Below, in pieces: positions 33,509-42,774 of a stretch of DNA of 64,000 nucleotides; the first letter of the stretch is position 1, and each line of letters opens with the position of its first letter. Position numbers and translations under genes: made by a program. The DNA is from QQUJ01 sp050287605 (lineage in GTDB: Bacteria; Pseudomonadota; Gammaproteobacteria; QQUJ01): assembly GCA_050287605.1 (NCBI GenBank), contig JBNKCG010000119.1, positions 1-64,000 on the forward strand. The letters run 5' to 3'. The notes below the pieces were generated by a model. That model saw only the letters and a program-made list of their open reading frames with translations, did not search any database and was not told the DNA's origin.

Positions 33509-34090
33509 TTACTTGCGCTCCCGCGAGCCGTAAGCGAGATTCGAACCCCACGCGCCGCCCGCGGAGCCGCGGTAGACCACGCGTTCGCGGTAGATGTTCG
33601 ACACCTCGTCAGCGTCGCCGGCCAGCAACGCCTTGGTCGAGCACATCTCCGCGCACAAGGGGAGCTTGCCCTCGGAGAGACGGTCGCGGCCGTATTTGCG
33701 CTCGTCGTCGGTCGGTCCGCCCGCGCAGAAGGTGCATTTGTCCATCTTGCCGCGCGATCCGAACGCCGACTGCGCCGGGAACTGCGGCGCCCCGAAGGGA
33801 CAGGCGAACAGACAGTACCCGCAGCCGATGCAGCGATCCTTGTCGTGCAGCACCACCCCATCCTCGGTCTGGTAGATGACGTCCACCGGACACACCGCGA
33901 TGCAGGGGGCATCCGAACAGTGCATGCAGGCTACCGACACCGAGCGTTCACCCGGTTCGCCGTCGTTGATAGTCACCACCCGGCGCCGGTTAATGCCCCA
34001 CGGGATCGAATGCTCGTTCTTGCAGGCGGTCACACAGCCGTTGCATTCGATGCAGCGCTCTGTATCCATCATGAATTTCATGCGTGCCAT
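33509..34090 (-). CDS. Formate dehydrogenase iron-sulfur subunit (beta)
   Basis: 193 residues with sixteen cysteines in four ferredoxin-like groups, expected to bind four 4Fe-4S clusters: CIECNGCVTAC at 13-23, CMHCSDAPCIAVCP, CIGCGYCLFACP, and CTFC with CAEMC near the end. It lacks a C-terminal membrane helix, so it must be held by the gamma subunit. Located between alpha and gamma genes. Confidence 0.92.
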   Translation of the reverse strand: MARMKFMMDTERCIECNGCVTACKNEHSIPWGINRRRVVTINDGEPGERSVSVACMHCSDAPCIAVCPVDVIYQTEDGVVLHDKDRCIGCGYCLFACPFGAPQFPAQSAFGSRGKMDKCTFCAGGPTDDERKYGRDRLSEGKLPLCAEMCSTKALLAGDADEVSNIYRERVVYRGSAGGAWGSNLAYGSRERK

Positions 34091-34106
34091 ATCGATGTTC
34101 TCCGCT

Positions 34107-36989
34107 TCAGGCCGTCGTGATCCGGCACAGTGAGACCTTGGTCTCCTGCATCTGAGTCACCGAGTCGTAACCGTAGGTAAGCACCGTGTTGGCGGCCTCG
34201 CCCAGGATGTAGGGCTCTGCGCCCGGTGGATACTTGCTGCGCAAATCGTTGCCCTGGAAATGGCCGGCGAAATGGAACGGCAGGAAGACCACGCCGGGCG
34301 CCACGCGCCGGGTGATCATCGCCTTGACCTTTATCTTCGATCCCTCTGGCCCTTCGACCCAGATGTTGGCGCCTTCGCGAATCCCGGCGTTGTTGGCATC
34401 CACCGGATTGACCTCCGCGAACATCTCGCGCTGGAGTTCCGCCAGCCAGGGATTGGAGCGTGATTCGTCGCCGCCGCCCTCGTATTCCACCAGGCGCCCG
34501 CTGGTGAGAATCAGCGGGAAGTCCTTGCTGAAATCCTGATCCTGAATGGATTTGTACAGCGTCGGCAACCGGTAGTGCGACTTGCGATCCTCATAGGTGG
34601 GATACTTGGCCACCAGATCGCGGCGCGGTGCGTACAGCGGTTCGCGGTGCACCGGCACTGGATCGGGGAAGGTCCACACGATGGCGCGCGCCCGGGCGTT
34701 GCCGAACGGTGCGCAACCGTGCTTGATCGCCACGCGCTGGATTCCGCCCGAGAGATCCGTCTTCCAGTTCCTGCCCTCCGCGGCCGCTTGTTCTGCGGCG
34801 TTCAGATCGTTCCACCAGCCGAGTTTCTTCAGCATGTCGGCGGTGAATTCGGGATGGCCGTCCTTGAGTTCATTGCCTACGGGATAGGAACCGTCCGCCA
34901 GCAGGCTGACGCCGTTGCGTTCCACGCCGAAACGGGCGCGGAAGTTGAGGCCACCCTTGGCGACGGGTTTGCTGGTGTCGTAAAGAATGGGCGTGCCGGG
35001 GTGTTTCATCTCCGCCGTTCCCCAGCATGGCCACGGCATACCGTAGTAGTCGCCGTTGGCAGGACCGCCTTCGGCCAGTAACGTAGTCGAGTTGAAGGTA
35101 TGCCAGTTCTTCTGGTGCTCCTTGAGCCGTTCCGGACTCTGGCCGGTGTAGCCGATGGTCCACATCCCTTTGTTGAACTCGCGGGTGATGTCCTCGATCA
35201 GCGGCTCGTCGCCATTCACCGTGATGTGTTTGCACAACTCGCCGGCGAAGCCCAGCTTCTTCGCGAACTTGTACATGATGGTGTGGTCGGGCAAGGACTC
35301 GAACAGGGGATCGATCACCTTGTCGCGCCACTGCAGCGAGCGGTTGGAGGCGGTCACCGAGCCGTAGGTTTCGAACTGCGTCGCCGCCGGCAGCAGGTAG
35401 ACGCCGTCCTTGCGGTCGTGCATCACGGCCGATGCGGTGGGATAGGGATCGATGATCACCATCAGATCCAGTTTCTCCATCGCCTTTTTCATGTCCACGC
35501 CGCGGGTCTGCGAGTTGGGTGCATGTCCCCAGAAGACCATGGCGCGTACGTTGTCCTTTTGCCCGATGTTGCCCTTATCCTCCAGCACGCCGTCGATCCA
35601 GCGCGATACCGGGATGCCGGCGGTGTTCATGGGCCGCAGATCCTTGTCGCCCTTCTTTTCGTAGCTACCTTGATCGAAACGCGCCTTCACCCACTCGAAG
35701 TCGAGATCCCACACCCGGCTCCAGTGTTTCCACGAACCCTCTGCCAGGCCGTAGTACCCGGGCAGCGAATGCGACAGCACGCACATGTCGGTGGCGCCTT
35801 GCACGTTGTCGTGGCCGCGGAAGATGTTCGCCCCGCCGCCTGACACGCCCATGTTGCCCAACGCCAGTTGCAGGATGCAGTAGGCGCGCGTGTTGTTGTT
35901 GCCGATGGTGTGCTGCGTACCGCCCATGCACCACACGATGGTGCCGGGGCGGTTGTCGGCCAGAGTCTTGGCAACCCGCCGCATCTGGTCGGCGGAAACG
36001 CCGGTGACGTTCTCGACCTCTGCCGGCGACCACTTCGCCACCTCGGCTCGGATGTCGTCCAGTCCATAGACCCGTTGGGCAATGAAATTCTTGTCTTCCC
36101 ATCCGTTCTCGAAGATGTGCCACAGCAGGCCGTGGATGAACGGCACGTCGGTACCGGGGCGGATGCGCACGAACTCCGTGGCTTTGGCCGCGGTGCGGCT
36201 GAAACGCGGATCGACGCAGATGATAGCCGCGTTGTTGCGCTCCTTGGCGCGCAGAATATGCTGCATGGCGACCGGGTGGGCCTCAGCAGGATTGGAGCCG
36301 ATGAGGATGATGGCCTTGGAGTTGTGGATGTCGTTGAACGAGTTGGTCATCGCCCCGTAACCCCAGGTGTTCGCCACGCCGGCCACCGTGGTTGAGTGGC
36401 AGATGCGCGCCTGGTGGTCAACGTTGTTGGTGCCCCACAGGGCGGCGAACTTGCGGAACAGGTAGGCCTGCTCGTTGTTGTACTTGGCCGATCCCAGCCA
36501 GTACACCGAGTCGGGGCCGGATTGCTCGCGTATTTTGAGCATCTGGTCGCCGATGTCGTTGACGGCCTCTTCCCAGCCCACCTTCTGCCACTTGCCGCCC
36601 ACCAGCTTCATGGGGTACTTCAGGCGCCGCTCGCCCATGCCGTGCTCGCGTACCGACGCGCCTTTGGCGCAGTGCCCGCCCAGGTTGAAGGGGTGGTCGA
36701 ACGCCGGTTCTTGCCCAATCCAGACGCCGTTTTCCACCTCGGCGTAGATTCCGCAACCCACGGAACAGTGGGTGCAGACGGTCCGTACCACCTCGCTCTT
36801 GCCGCTGCTGGCGGCCGTGGCCGCCTCTGCCTTGCGCATCAGGTGGGGAGAAAACAGTCCTGCGGCGACTCCACCGCCCGCCACGGCGCCGGAGGCGCGC
36901 AGGAAATTGCGTCGCGTCATACCCGTGCCCTGACGAGGCTGCGCCGCTGCCTGGCGGGAGGCCTCGTGGTGTTTTTTAACCAGCTTCAT
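34107..36989 (-). CDS. fdhA: Formate dehydrogenase catalytic subunit (alpha), cysteine type
   Basis: A 960-residue Mo/W-bis-pterin formate dehydrogenase. A twin-arginine signal (TRRNFLRASG near 25-34) exports the folded enzyme. The 4Fe-4S ligands are C72, C75, C79 and C107. The metal ligand is C197 followed by H198 (DHQARICHSTTVAG), where related enzymes have selenocysteine; the codon is a plain TGC, so no selenocysteine machinery is needed. Downstream blocks such as GSNPAEAHP, GTDVPF and the C-terminal pterin domain are complete. GAGGAT precedes the ATG. Whether the metal is Mo or W cannot be read from sequence; the tungsten enzyme nearby keeps W possible. Confidence 0.95.
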   Translation of the reverse strand: MKLVKKHHEASRQAAAQPRQGTGMTRRNFLRASGAVAGGGVAAGLFSPHLMRKAEAATAASSGKSEVVRTVCTHCSVGCGIYAEVENGVWIGQEPAFDHPFNLGGHCAKGASVREHGMGERRLKYPMKLVGGKWQKVGWEEAVNDIGDQMLKIREQSGPDSVYWLGSAKYNNEQAYLFRKFAALWGTNNVDHQARICHSTTVAGVANTWGYGAMTNSFNDIHNSKAIILIGSNPAEAHPVAMQHILRAKERNNAAIICVDPRFSRTAAKATEFVRIRPGTDVPFIHGLLWHIFENGWEDKNFIAQRVYGLDDIRAEVAKWSPAEVENVTGVSADQMRRVAKTLADNRPGTIVWCMGGTQHTIGNNNTRAYCILQLALGNMGVSGGGANIFRGHDNVQGATDMCVLSHSLPGYYGLAEGSWKHWSRVWDLDFEWVKARFDQGSYEKKGDKDLRPMNTAGIPVSRWIDGVLEDKGNIGQKDNVRAMVFWGHAPNSQTRGVDMKKAMEKLDLMVIIDPYPTASAVMHDRKDGVYLLPAATQFETYGSVTASNRSLQWRDKVIDPLFESLPDHTIMYKFAKKLGFAGELCKHITVNGDEPLIEDITREFNKGMWTIGYTGQSPERLKEHQKNWHTFNSTTLLAEGGPANGDYYGMPWPCWGTAEMKHPGTPILYDTSKPVAKGGLNFRARFGVERNGVSLLADGSYPVGNELKDGHPEFTADMLKKLGWWNDLNAAEQAAAEGRNWKTDLSGGIQRVAIKHGCAPFGNARARAIVWTFPDPVPVHREPLYAPRRDLVAKYPTYEDRKSHYRLPTLYKSIQDQDFSKDFPLILTSGRLVEYEGGGDESRSNPWLAELQREMFAEVNPVDANNAGIREGANIWVEGPEGSKIKVKAMITRRVAPGVVFLPFHFAGHFQGNDLRSKYPPGAEPYILGEAANTVLTYGYDSVTQMQETKVSLCRITTA

Positions 36990-37044
36990 CGTGTGATCCT
37001 CGTGATTGCGTTATCGAACGCGGCTCTGACCTTTGGGGTCTGCC

Positions 37045-37245
37045 TCAGGCACGCGCCGACCGGTAGTAGGCCTTGATATGCTCCGTGGTCCTGTAGCCCT
37101 TGCCCTTCTCCACCACCTTTTCCGTGGCCGGGGCCGCAGTGGCCTCGCCGCCGACGGAAACGACCGCCGCCGCTGCGGCGCCTGCCGCCGCCGTTCCCCG
37201 CAGGAACGCTCGACGGGTCATGCCTTCACGCTGTTTCTGGCTCAT
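37045..37245 (-). CDS. Small twin-arginine-signal protein of formate dehydrogenase operons
   Basis: 66 residues: TRRAFLRGTAAAGAAAAA is a clear Tat signal and the mature part is only about 25 residues (KGYRTTEHIKAYYRSARA). Such tiny Tat targets recur just upstream of fdhA. Their role is unknown; a small assembly factor or subunit is likely. Confidence 0.85.
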   Translation of the reverse strand: MSQKQREGMTRRAFLRGTAAAGAAAAAVVSVGGEATAAPATEKVVEKGKGYRTTEHIKAYYRSARA

Positions 37246-37273
37246 CTGTCTCTCCCTTCTCCGCTAAATGACT

Positions 37274-37882
37274 TTAAATAACAGCTTCAAGATATTGTTT
37301 TTCTGAAGTTATCAACTGCTCACCCAGTCGACCGACAAGGCAGTAAAAGGCATCGGCCGATTGGGCGTTCTGCACATCCTGAAAGAAGCGTGCTGCCCAC
37401 GGCAGCAGGTGTTGGTTGAAGAAATCGCGCTGCAACTCCAGCCCTTCCCTGCCCGCATCGGTGACCAGATGGGCCATCACTTCGCACAGCGCAGCGATAT
37501 GGTCTTCAGGCTCGTGCACACCCTCCTCCCGCTCGAACCCCAGGGTTGCCAGGGTCGTGCGCAACCGCGCCAGCGGTGTATCCAGGACGAATCCGCCCGC
37601 ATACCAGGAGGCGAACGGCACCACCTCGCCGCGCCCCACGCCGATAAACAGCGCCGTGTAGGTACTTCTCAGTTCGTCGGGATCAGCGTCGCGGGCGACA
37701 GCGACGAGCTCCGCCACCGTCCGCTCGATCGGGTTGTCGCCACCATCGACGGACAAGCCGCACAGCGCCGCCAGCAGTGCGCCCTCCGGCGGGCGCCCCA
37801 GCAGCGTGCCCAACAGACCGTAGAGATCGGCGCGCAACTGGGGGATTTCGTGATCGGTATGGTCTTCGGCTAATGCAGGCAT
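37274..37882 (-). CDS. TorD/DmsD-family assembly chaperone
   Basis: 202 residues, all helical, with the family motif EPEDHIAAL near 122-130 and YTALFIGVGRG earlier. These chaperones bind the Tat signal of a molybdoenzyme and hold it until the cofactor is inserted. Here the client is FdhA, encoded two genes downstream. Confidence 0.88.
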   Translation of the reverse strand: MPALAEDHTDHEIPQLRADLYGLLGTLLGRPPEGALLAALCGLSVDGGDNPIERTVAELVAVARDADPDELRSTYTALFIGVGRGEVVPFASWYAGGFVLDTPLARLRTTLATLGFEREEGVHEPEDHIAALCEVMAHLVTDAGREGLELQRDFFNQHLLPWAARFFQDVQNAQSADAFYCLVGRLGEQLITSEKQYLEAVI

Positions 37883-37900
37883 GGATTGGACTCCCCGGAT

Positions 37901-39529
37901 TCACCCCTGGCCGGTGGCGCGCAGGATGTCTTTCACACGACAGGCGTCGCACAGTTCAAAACGTCGCGCCGCGGCGCCGGCGAACATGCGGTGTCCCGCC
38001 AATTGCTGCTGCAGCTTGGCAATGGAGGCCCGCGGTGCGAAGGGTTTGCCGCAATCGAGGCAGCAAACCGCTTCGTCTTCGCACAGGGTGCGCGCGGTAC
38101 GGCGCAGTTCACCGTCAAAGAGGTAGCGCGGTTGCAGCGTAACCACCTTTTCCGGACACGCCTTGACGCACAATCCACATTGCACGCAGTTATGCTCCAG
38201 GAACTTGAGCTGCGGGCTCTCGGTGCCGCCCTGCAGCGCCCCGGGCGGACAGACGGAGACGCAGGCCATGCACAGGGTGCACCCCGCCGCGACGGACACG
38301 GCGCCAAACGCGGCCCCCTGCGGCAGGCTGGCGGCCCCAGGGCGAGGGGTATGCGGTTGGGAGAGGTGATCGAGCGCCATGTGTATGGCCTCGCGCTTGT
38401 CCTCCAACGGTGCGTAGCGCGCTACCGGACAGCGTGCCGCCGCAGTCGAAGCGGGTAGCCTGGCCAGCGCCTCCCAGCCCACGCGGCGTACGCTGCGTGC
38501 ATCACTCATACCCGCCAGCAAGCCCCGGACCACATCGATTTCCCCGTCCAACACCCGCAACACGCTCGGCGGTGTCCGGTCACCGACCAGCAGCAGCACT
38601 TCGATGGCACCGTACGCCAGAGCACTGAGCCACAGTTCCATTCCGGCGGCACCGATCTCCTCCATCTGCAGCGGCAGAACACGCCCCGGCAACGTCTCCA
38701 GCGATTCGTTAACCCGTTGCGCATCCGTGCTGTCGTGGACGAGCAGCGCCGCACCCTCCCCACCCGCGGCGTGAAACGCCTGCAGCAGAGTACGGACGCG
38801 ATCCAGCAGCATGCGGCGGTCGGGAAGGTTGTAGGAGATGGCCCCGGTGGGACACGCGCTGGCGCAGCTTCCGACACCGTGGCAGAGGTGAACGTCCACG
38901 CCGACCTTTTCCCCCTGCGGATGGATGGCCCAAGCGGGACAGACGTCCAGGCATCGCGTACACCCCAGCAGCCCACTGGCGCTGTGCGCGCACAGATCGC
39001 TGTTGACGCGGACGTAACGCGGTTTTTCGAAAACGCCCACCAGATCGCGCGCCTGTTCAAGTGCCGCATCAAGCCCATCCGCATCGCTTGGCGCCAGATA
39101 GCCCGGCGGTGGCAAATCGGCGGGAAGAGTGGGCTTCGCTCCCAGATCGAGCACCACGTCAAAATGGGCGCATCCCACCAAGGGGGCCAGTTCGATTTCA
39201 GCACCGCTCTCACTGTCCAGCACGTAGGCGCTGAATCGACCGAGGTAACCCTCCAAGCGGGTCAGTGTATGCGCGAGTCGTTGGACGTGGGATGGCCACG
39301 AAACATCCGCAGCGCCGTCCGACACCAGCACCGTGCACCGTCGTTGCTTATCCATGCGCGGCACCACGGCAGCGACTCGTGCCGCATCGCCGACGATCAG
39401 CAGGTGGCCAGAAGACTGGTACTCCACGGCGTCGGAATCCGACGTGGTCAGCCCCCCGATGGCGCTCAACGCCGCGTCGCGGCCGCGTCGATCGAGTTCC
39501 AGACGTTCGTTGGCCAACGTGGCGCTCAC
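37901..39529 (-). CDS. Polyferredoxin-like 4Fe-4S protein of the formate dehydrogenase operon
   Basis: 542 residues. The first 180 have no clear motif. Then come ferredoxin-like cysteine groups CTRCLDVCP, CHGVGSCASACP, CTLCMACVSVCPPGAL and CVQCGLCVKACP, for up to four 4Fe-4S clusters, plus CCLDC and CDAC near the end that may bind zinc or iron. No signal peptide, so it is cytoplasmic. Such proteins are frequent in operons with DUF3305/DUF3306 and Tat-exported formate dehydrogenase; a role in electron transfer or cofactor maturation is presumed. Confidence 0.88.
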   Translation of the reverse strand: MSATLANERLELDRRGRDAALSAIGGLTTSDSDAVEYQSSGHLLIVGDAARVAAVVPRMDKQRRCTVLVSDGAADVSWPSHVQRLAHTLTRLEGYLGRFSAYVLDSESGAEIELAPLVGCAHFDVVLDLGAKPTLPADLPPPGYLAPSDADGLDAALEQARDLVGVFEKPRYVRVNSDLCAHSASGLLGCTRCLDVCPAWAIHPQGEKVGVDVHLCHGVGSCASACPTGAISYNLPDRRMLLDRVRTLLQAFHAAGGEGAALLVHDSTDAQRVNESLETLPGRVLPLQMEEIGAAGMELWLSALAYGAIEVLLLVGDRTPPSVLRVLDGEIDVVRGLLAGMSDARSVRRVGWEALARLPASTAAARCPVARYAPLEDKREAIHMALDHLSQPHTPRPGAASLPQGAAFGAVSVAAGCTLCMACVSVCPPGALQGGTESPQLKFLEHNCVQCGLCVKACPEKVVTLQPRYLFDGELRRTARTLCEDEAVCCLDCGKPFAPRASIAKLQQQLAGHRMFAGAAARRFELCDACRVKDILRATGQG

Positions 39530-40011
39530 GACAGATCACCCACAGGATCGGTGGTGGCTGTGGATTCGGGGTGCTCCTCGTCCTCCGTTCCTACCACGGT
39601 GCGTTGGACCGACGCCTCCAGCGTCTCCTGTCCTTCCTCGGCCTTCGCAGCCAGCCACTGCTTCATGTGGTAGGGAACCGTCTCACCCAGCGGCTCGAAG
39701 AGCGAGTAATCGTCGTCGTAGTCGTTCAAGCCATCGGTAATGTTGAAATCGGCGAGATGGAACAGCTTGCGCAGCGCCGCCCGGCGCAGGGCCTCGTCCA
39801 CTTCGGGAGAGAGAAAAGCGCTAAAGTCGGACTCGCCGGTCAACGAGTCGATGGGGGGAAGCTCGGTGGGCGGCTCTGCGGCGGCGGAGTCGGGAGGCAG
39901 CACGGCCTCCTCCGCCACGTGGCGTTTGCGTCTGACCCAGCGCTGCAAGACGCTCTCGGTCGAGCGGGCATCGGGTCGCGTCCCCAACCGATAGTGTTTG
40001 CCCTCAGCCAT
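39526..40011 (-). CDS. DUF3306 family protein
   Basis: 161 residues. The N-terminal VLQRWVRRKR and the middle FLSPEVDEALRRAALRKLFHLADFNITDGLNDYDDDY are characteristic of DUF3306, always found with formate dehydrogenase genes. It overlaps the genes on both sides by a few bases. Function unknown; presumed assembly factor. Confidence 0.87.
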   Translation of the reverse strand: MAEGKHYRLGTRPDARSTESVLQRWVRRKRHVAEEAVLPPDSAAAEPPTELPPIDSLTGESDFSAFLSPEVDEALRRAALRKLFHLADFNITDGLNDYDDDYSLFEPLGETVPYHMKQWLAAKAEEGQETLEASVQRTVVGTEDEEHPESTATTDPVGDLS

Positions 40012-40483
40012 GGTTCGCCCGCTTGCGGCGCGGTTCGCGTTTGATACCCACGCGCTCAATGTAGGCGCTGACCCATTCGCTGATCTCGCGGGGCAGCGGC
40101 AACGCCAGCACCTCGTCGTCGACCTCCATGTGCGAGACGGCTTCGTCTTGGCTGAGGGTGAGCAGCACCGGGCGCATGCCACCGTGCGCTTCATCCTGGG
40201 CGCAAACGACGAAAAGCACCGGCTGTTGACCGGCCAAGTTGTGCGCATAGTGGGCGGTCTCGTCGGGATAGAGCGCCAGGGTGAGTCCATCCCATAGGTG
40301 CTCCTCGCCTTCCGCGTTCTCCCAACTCCGAACTCGTTGCGGCGCCTCGCCTTCGGGGAGCGTGCAGGTCCCCAGCGCCACCACGTGCCAGCGCTCGGAA
40401 TCCCAGCGCCCCACCCGTACGTTGCGTCGGGTCAGACGCAACGAAACACGGCATTGGTCGGGTGCAGCATTGCGGGTCGGCAT
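40004..40483 (-). CDS. DUF3305 family protein
   Basis: 159 residues from the ATG at 40483 (AAGGG upstream). VGRWDSERWHVVALG near the start and the LALYPDETAHYAHNL block match DUF3305, the constant partner of DUF3306 in formate dehydrogenase operons. This is the first gene of the operon. The frame continues upstream to 40675 but without family similarity. Confidence 0.85.
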   Translation of the reverse strand: MPTRNAAPDQCRVSLRLTRRNVRVGRWDSERWHVVALGTCTLPEGEAPQRVRSWENAEGEEHLWDGLTLALYPDETAHYAHNLAGQQPVLFVVCAQDEAHGGMRPVLLTLSQDEAVSHMEVDDEVLALPLPREISEWVSAYIERVGIKREPRRKRANHG

Positions 40484-40831
40484 CTCAACTGCCCTTCTCG
40501 ATCGGTGTCCTATGATCATGGCAAGTTGCATACCAATGGCCGCCATCCTCGTTAACCTTCTGTTTAACGGGAATTTCTCGTCAACACTCAAGGTTCGTCG
40601 AGCGACCTGATGTTCGGCCAATTTGACCCGGTCACCGCCCTGCTGGGTCACTTTGAACCAGCTCAGTTTGACCAACCGCGCTGTGAAACCCTTGTGGCAC
40701 GGGCTCTCACAGCGCTGAATTATTTGGGAACGGATCTTGCGAAGAACTTGTCAGCCGTGAGCTCTCGCCTATAGCGGCTACAATAACCGAGTAGTTCATT
40801 CTGTTTTTGTGGTTCTTTGGAGGAGACGGGT
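40484..40831. promoter_or_regulatory. Divergent control region between fdh operon and moaA
   Basis: These 348 bases hold no supportable gene but several related motifs: TGACC-C-GGTCA (40624-40634, perfect palindrome), GGTCA-CTT-TGAACC (40646-40659) and TTTGACC (40667-40673), spaced about 20 bases apart. Further left is GTTAAC-CTTCT-GTTTAAC near 40552-40569. These may be operator sites for a regulator shared by formate dehydrogenase and cofactor synthesis. The regulator is not identifiable. Confidence 0.45.
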
Positions 40832-41836
40832 ATGCCGCAATCTGGTGAGAGCGGGCTAGTCGATCGTTTCGGTCGCCACGTGACCTATCTGCGTGTCTCG
40901 GTGACCGATCGCTGCAACTTTCGCTGCCTCTATTGCATGGCTGAGGAGATGGAGTTTCTGCCGCGAGCACAGCTGTTGACGCTGGAAGAGCTGGCCGAGA
41001 TCGGAGCGGCATTCGCCGAACTCGGCGTGACCAAGATCCGCGTAACAGGCGGCGAACCGCTAGTGCGCCACAACATCCTCTGGCTTTTCGAGCATCTGGG
41101 GGCTCTGCCCGGCCTGCGCGAGCTCACCACCACCACCAACGGCGCGCTGCTGCCCCAGATGGCGCCGGGACTGCGCGCCAGCGGGGTGAAACGCCTGAAT
41201 ATCAGCCTCGACAGCCTCGATGGCGAGCGTTTTCGGCGCATTACCCGCAACGGCAACCTGAACGAGGTGTTGGCAGGGATCGACGCCGCACAACGGGCCG
41301 GATTCGATCGCATCAAGCTCAACGTCGTCATCCTCAAAGGCCTCAACGACGACGAGATACTCCCGTTGGTCGAATTCGCCCGCACCCGCGCCCTGGACAT
41401 CAGCTTCATCGAAGAGATGCCCCTGGGCGACGTGGAGGGTCACGACCGTCTCGGCGCCTATTACTCCAGCGATGCCGTACGCAGCGATATCGAACGGCGC
41501 TTCGAGCTGGTACCCACCGCGGAGACCACGGGCGGTCCCGCGCGCTACTTCCGCATCGCCGGCGAGTCCACGCGCATCGGCTTCATCTCGCCGCACAGCC
41601 ACAATTTCTGTGCCGACTGCAACCGCGTACGCCTGACGGCGGAGGGGCGTTTGCTCCTCTGCTTGGGCCAGGAGCACTCGGTGGATCTGCGCCGCGTCAT
41701 CCGCGCCAACCCCGGCGACCGCGAGCGATTGAAACAGGCCATCGTCGACGCCATGACCATCAAACCCAAAGGCCACGATTTCGACCTCGCCGAACGCCCC
41801 GTCATTCTGCGCCACATGAACGTGACCGGCGGGTAG
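40832..41836 (+). CDS. moaA: GTP 3',8-cyclase
   Basis: 334 residues; the ATG at 40832 follows GGAGGAG. It catalyses the first step of molybdopterin synthesis together with MoaC. The SAM cluster is held by C28, C32, C35 (CNFRCLYC) and the substrate cluster by C260, C263, C277. RVTGGEPLVR follows the first cluster, and the chain ends in the conserved diglycine (NVTGG). No moaC is in the window. Confidence 0.95.
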   Translation: MPQSGESGLVDRFGRHVTYLRVSVTDRCNFRCLYCMAEEMEFLPRAQLLTLEELAEIGAAFAELGVTKIRVTGGEPLVRHNILWLFEHLGALPGLRELTTTTNGALLPQMAPGLRASGVKRLNISLDSLDGERFRRITRNGNLNEVLAGIDAAQRAGFDRIKLNVVILKGLNDDEILPLVEFARTRALDISFIEEMPLGDVEGHDRLGAYYSSDAVRSDIERRFELVPTAETTGGPARYFRIAGESTRIGFISPHSHNFCADCNRVRLTAEGRLLLCLGQEHSVDLRRVIRANPGDRERLKQAIVDAMTIKPKGHDFDLAERPVILRHMNVTGG

Positions 41837-41918
41837 CCCCCACTGCGGGCTGGTGCGGACTTTGCCTCGCGGCTCCTTCCCGCGCCATACTTCACCCATT
41901 CCCCCCCTGCCGACGGCC

Positions 41919-42764
41919 ATGAGCACACCCTACCGACCCGAGATGACCCACGCCGGCCTCGCGCCTACCCACACCGTGGTGGCCCACGACGAGCGCGGCG
42001 AGCCGCACCAGGTCAACATCGCCGGCGAACGCCCGCTGACCCTGTACGTGGATAAACGCGAAGTGGTGACCTTGATGACCCTCGGCGGCCACCCGGAAGC
42101 GCTGGCCCTGGGTTATCTGCGCAACCAGGGTTTCGTCACCGACATCGAGCAGATCCGCGCCATTCAGGTGGACTGGGAGACCGATTCGGTGGCGGTAGTC
42201 ACCCAGCATGGCGTCGACGGCTGGGACGAAAAGCTGGCACGCCGCACCGTCACCACCGGCTGCGGCCAAGGCACCGTGTTCGGCGATTTAATGGAGAGGT
42301 TGGCCGAGATCCGGCTGCCGCGCCCGCGGCTACGCCAGTCGATCGTCTACCACCTGCTGGAGCAGCTCGCCCGGCACAACGACGTCTACCGCGCCGCCGG
42401 GGCGGTGCACGGCTGTGCACTCTGCTCCGCGAGTGAGATCCTCTGTTTCGTGGAAGATGTGGGACGCCACAATGCGGTGGACGCCATCGCCGGCTGGATG
42501 TGGCTGGAGGGCGTGACGGGCGATGACAAACTCTTCTATACGACGGGTCGCCTCACCTCGGAGATGGTGATCAAAGTGGCGCAGATGGGGATTGCGGTGC
42601 TGCTATCCCGCTCAGGTATCACAGAGATGGGGCTCTCGCTGGCGCGCCAATTGGGAGTGACCATGATCGGCCGCGCCAAAGGCGACCATTTCCTGGTATT
42701 TCACGGAGATGAGAACCTGGAGCGGGATGCGTCCCCCCGGCGCATCCGCTCCGCGACTCCCTAG
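41919..42764 (+). CDS. fdhD: Formate dehydrogenase accessory sulfurtransferase
   Basis: 281 residues. FdhD passes sulfur to the molybdenum cofactor of formate dehydrogenase. Family blocks present are LRNQGFVTD, AAGAVHGCALC, FVEDVGRHNAVDA and the YTTGRLTSEMV segment. The swivelling loop reads TTGCGQGT: C115 is present but the second cysteine of the E. coli CxxC is replaced by Gly118. The upstream start at 41853 is open but lacks conservation. Linked with moaA and divergent from the fdh operon. Confidence 0.93.
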   Translation: MSTPYRPEMTHAGLAPTHTVVAHDERGEPHQVNIAGERPLTLYVDKREVVTLMTLGGHPEALALGYLRNQGFVTDIEQIRAIQVDWETDSVAVVTQHGVDGWDEKLARRTVTTGCGQGTVFGDLMERLAEIRLPRPRLRQSIVYHLLEQLARHNDVYRAAGAVHGCALCSASEILCFVEDVGRHNAVDAIAGWMWLEGVTGDDKLFYTTGRLTSEMVIKVAQMGIAVLLSRSGITEMGLSLARQLGVTMIGRAKGDHFLVFHGDENLERDASPRRIRSATP

Positions 42765-42774
42765 AGGAACGATT

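Noticed and set aside
34107..36989. Selenocysteine in FdhA
   Set aside because: The ligand codon is TGC (C197) and the frame has no internal TGA.
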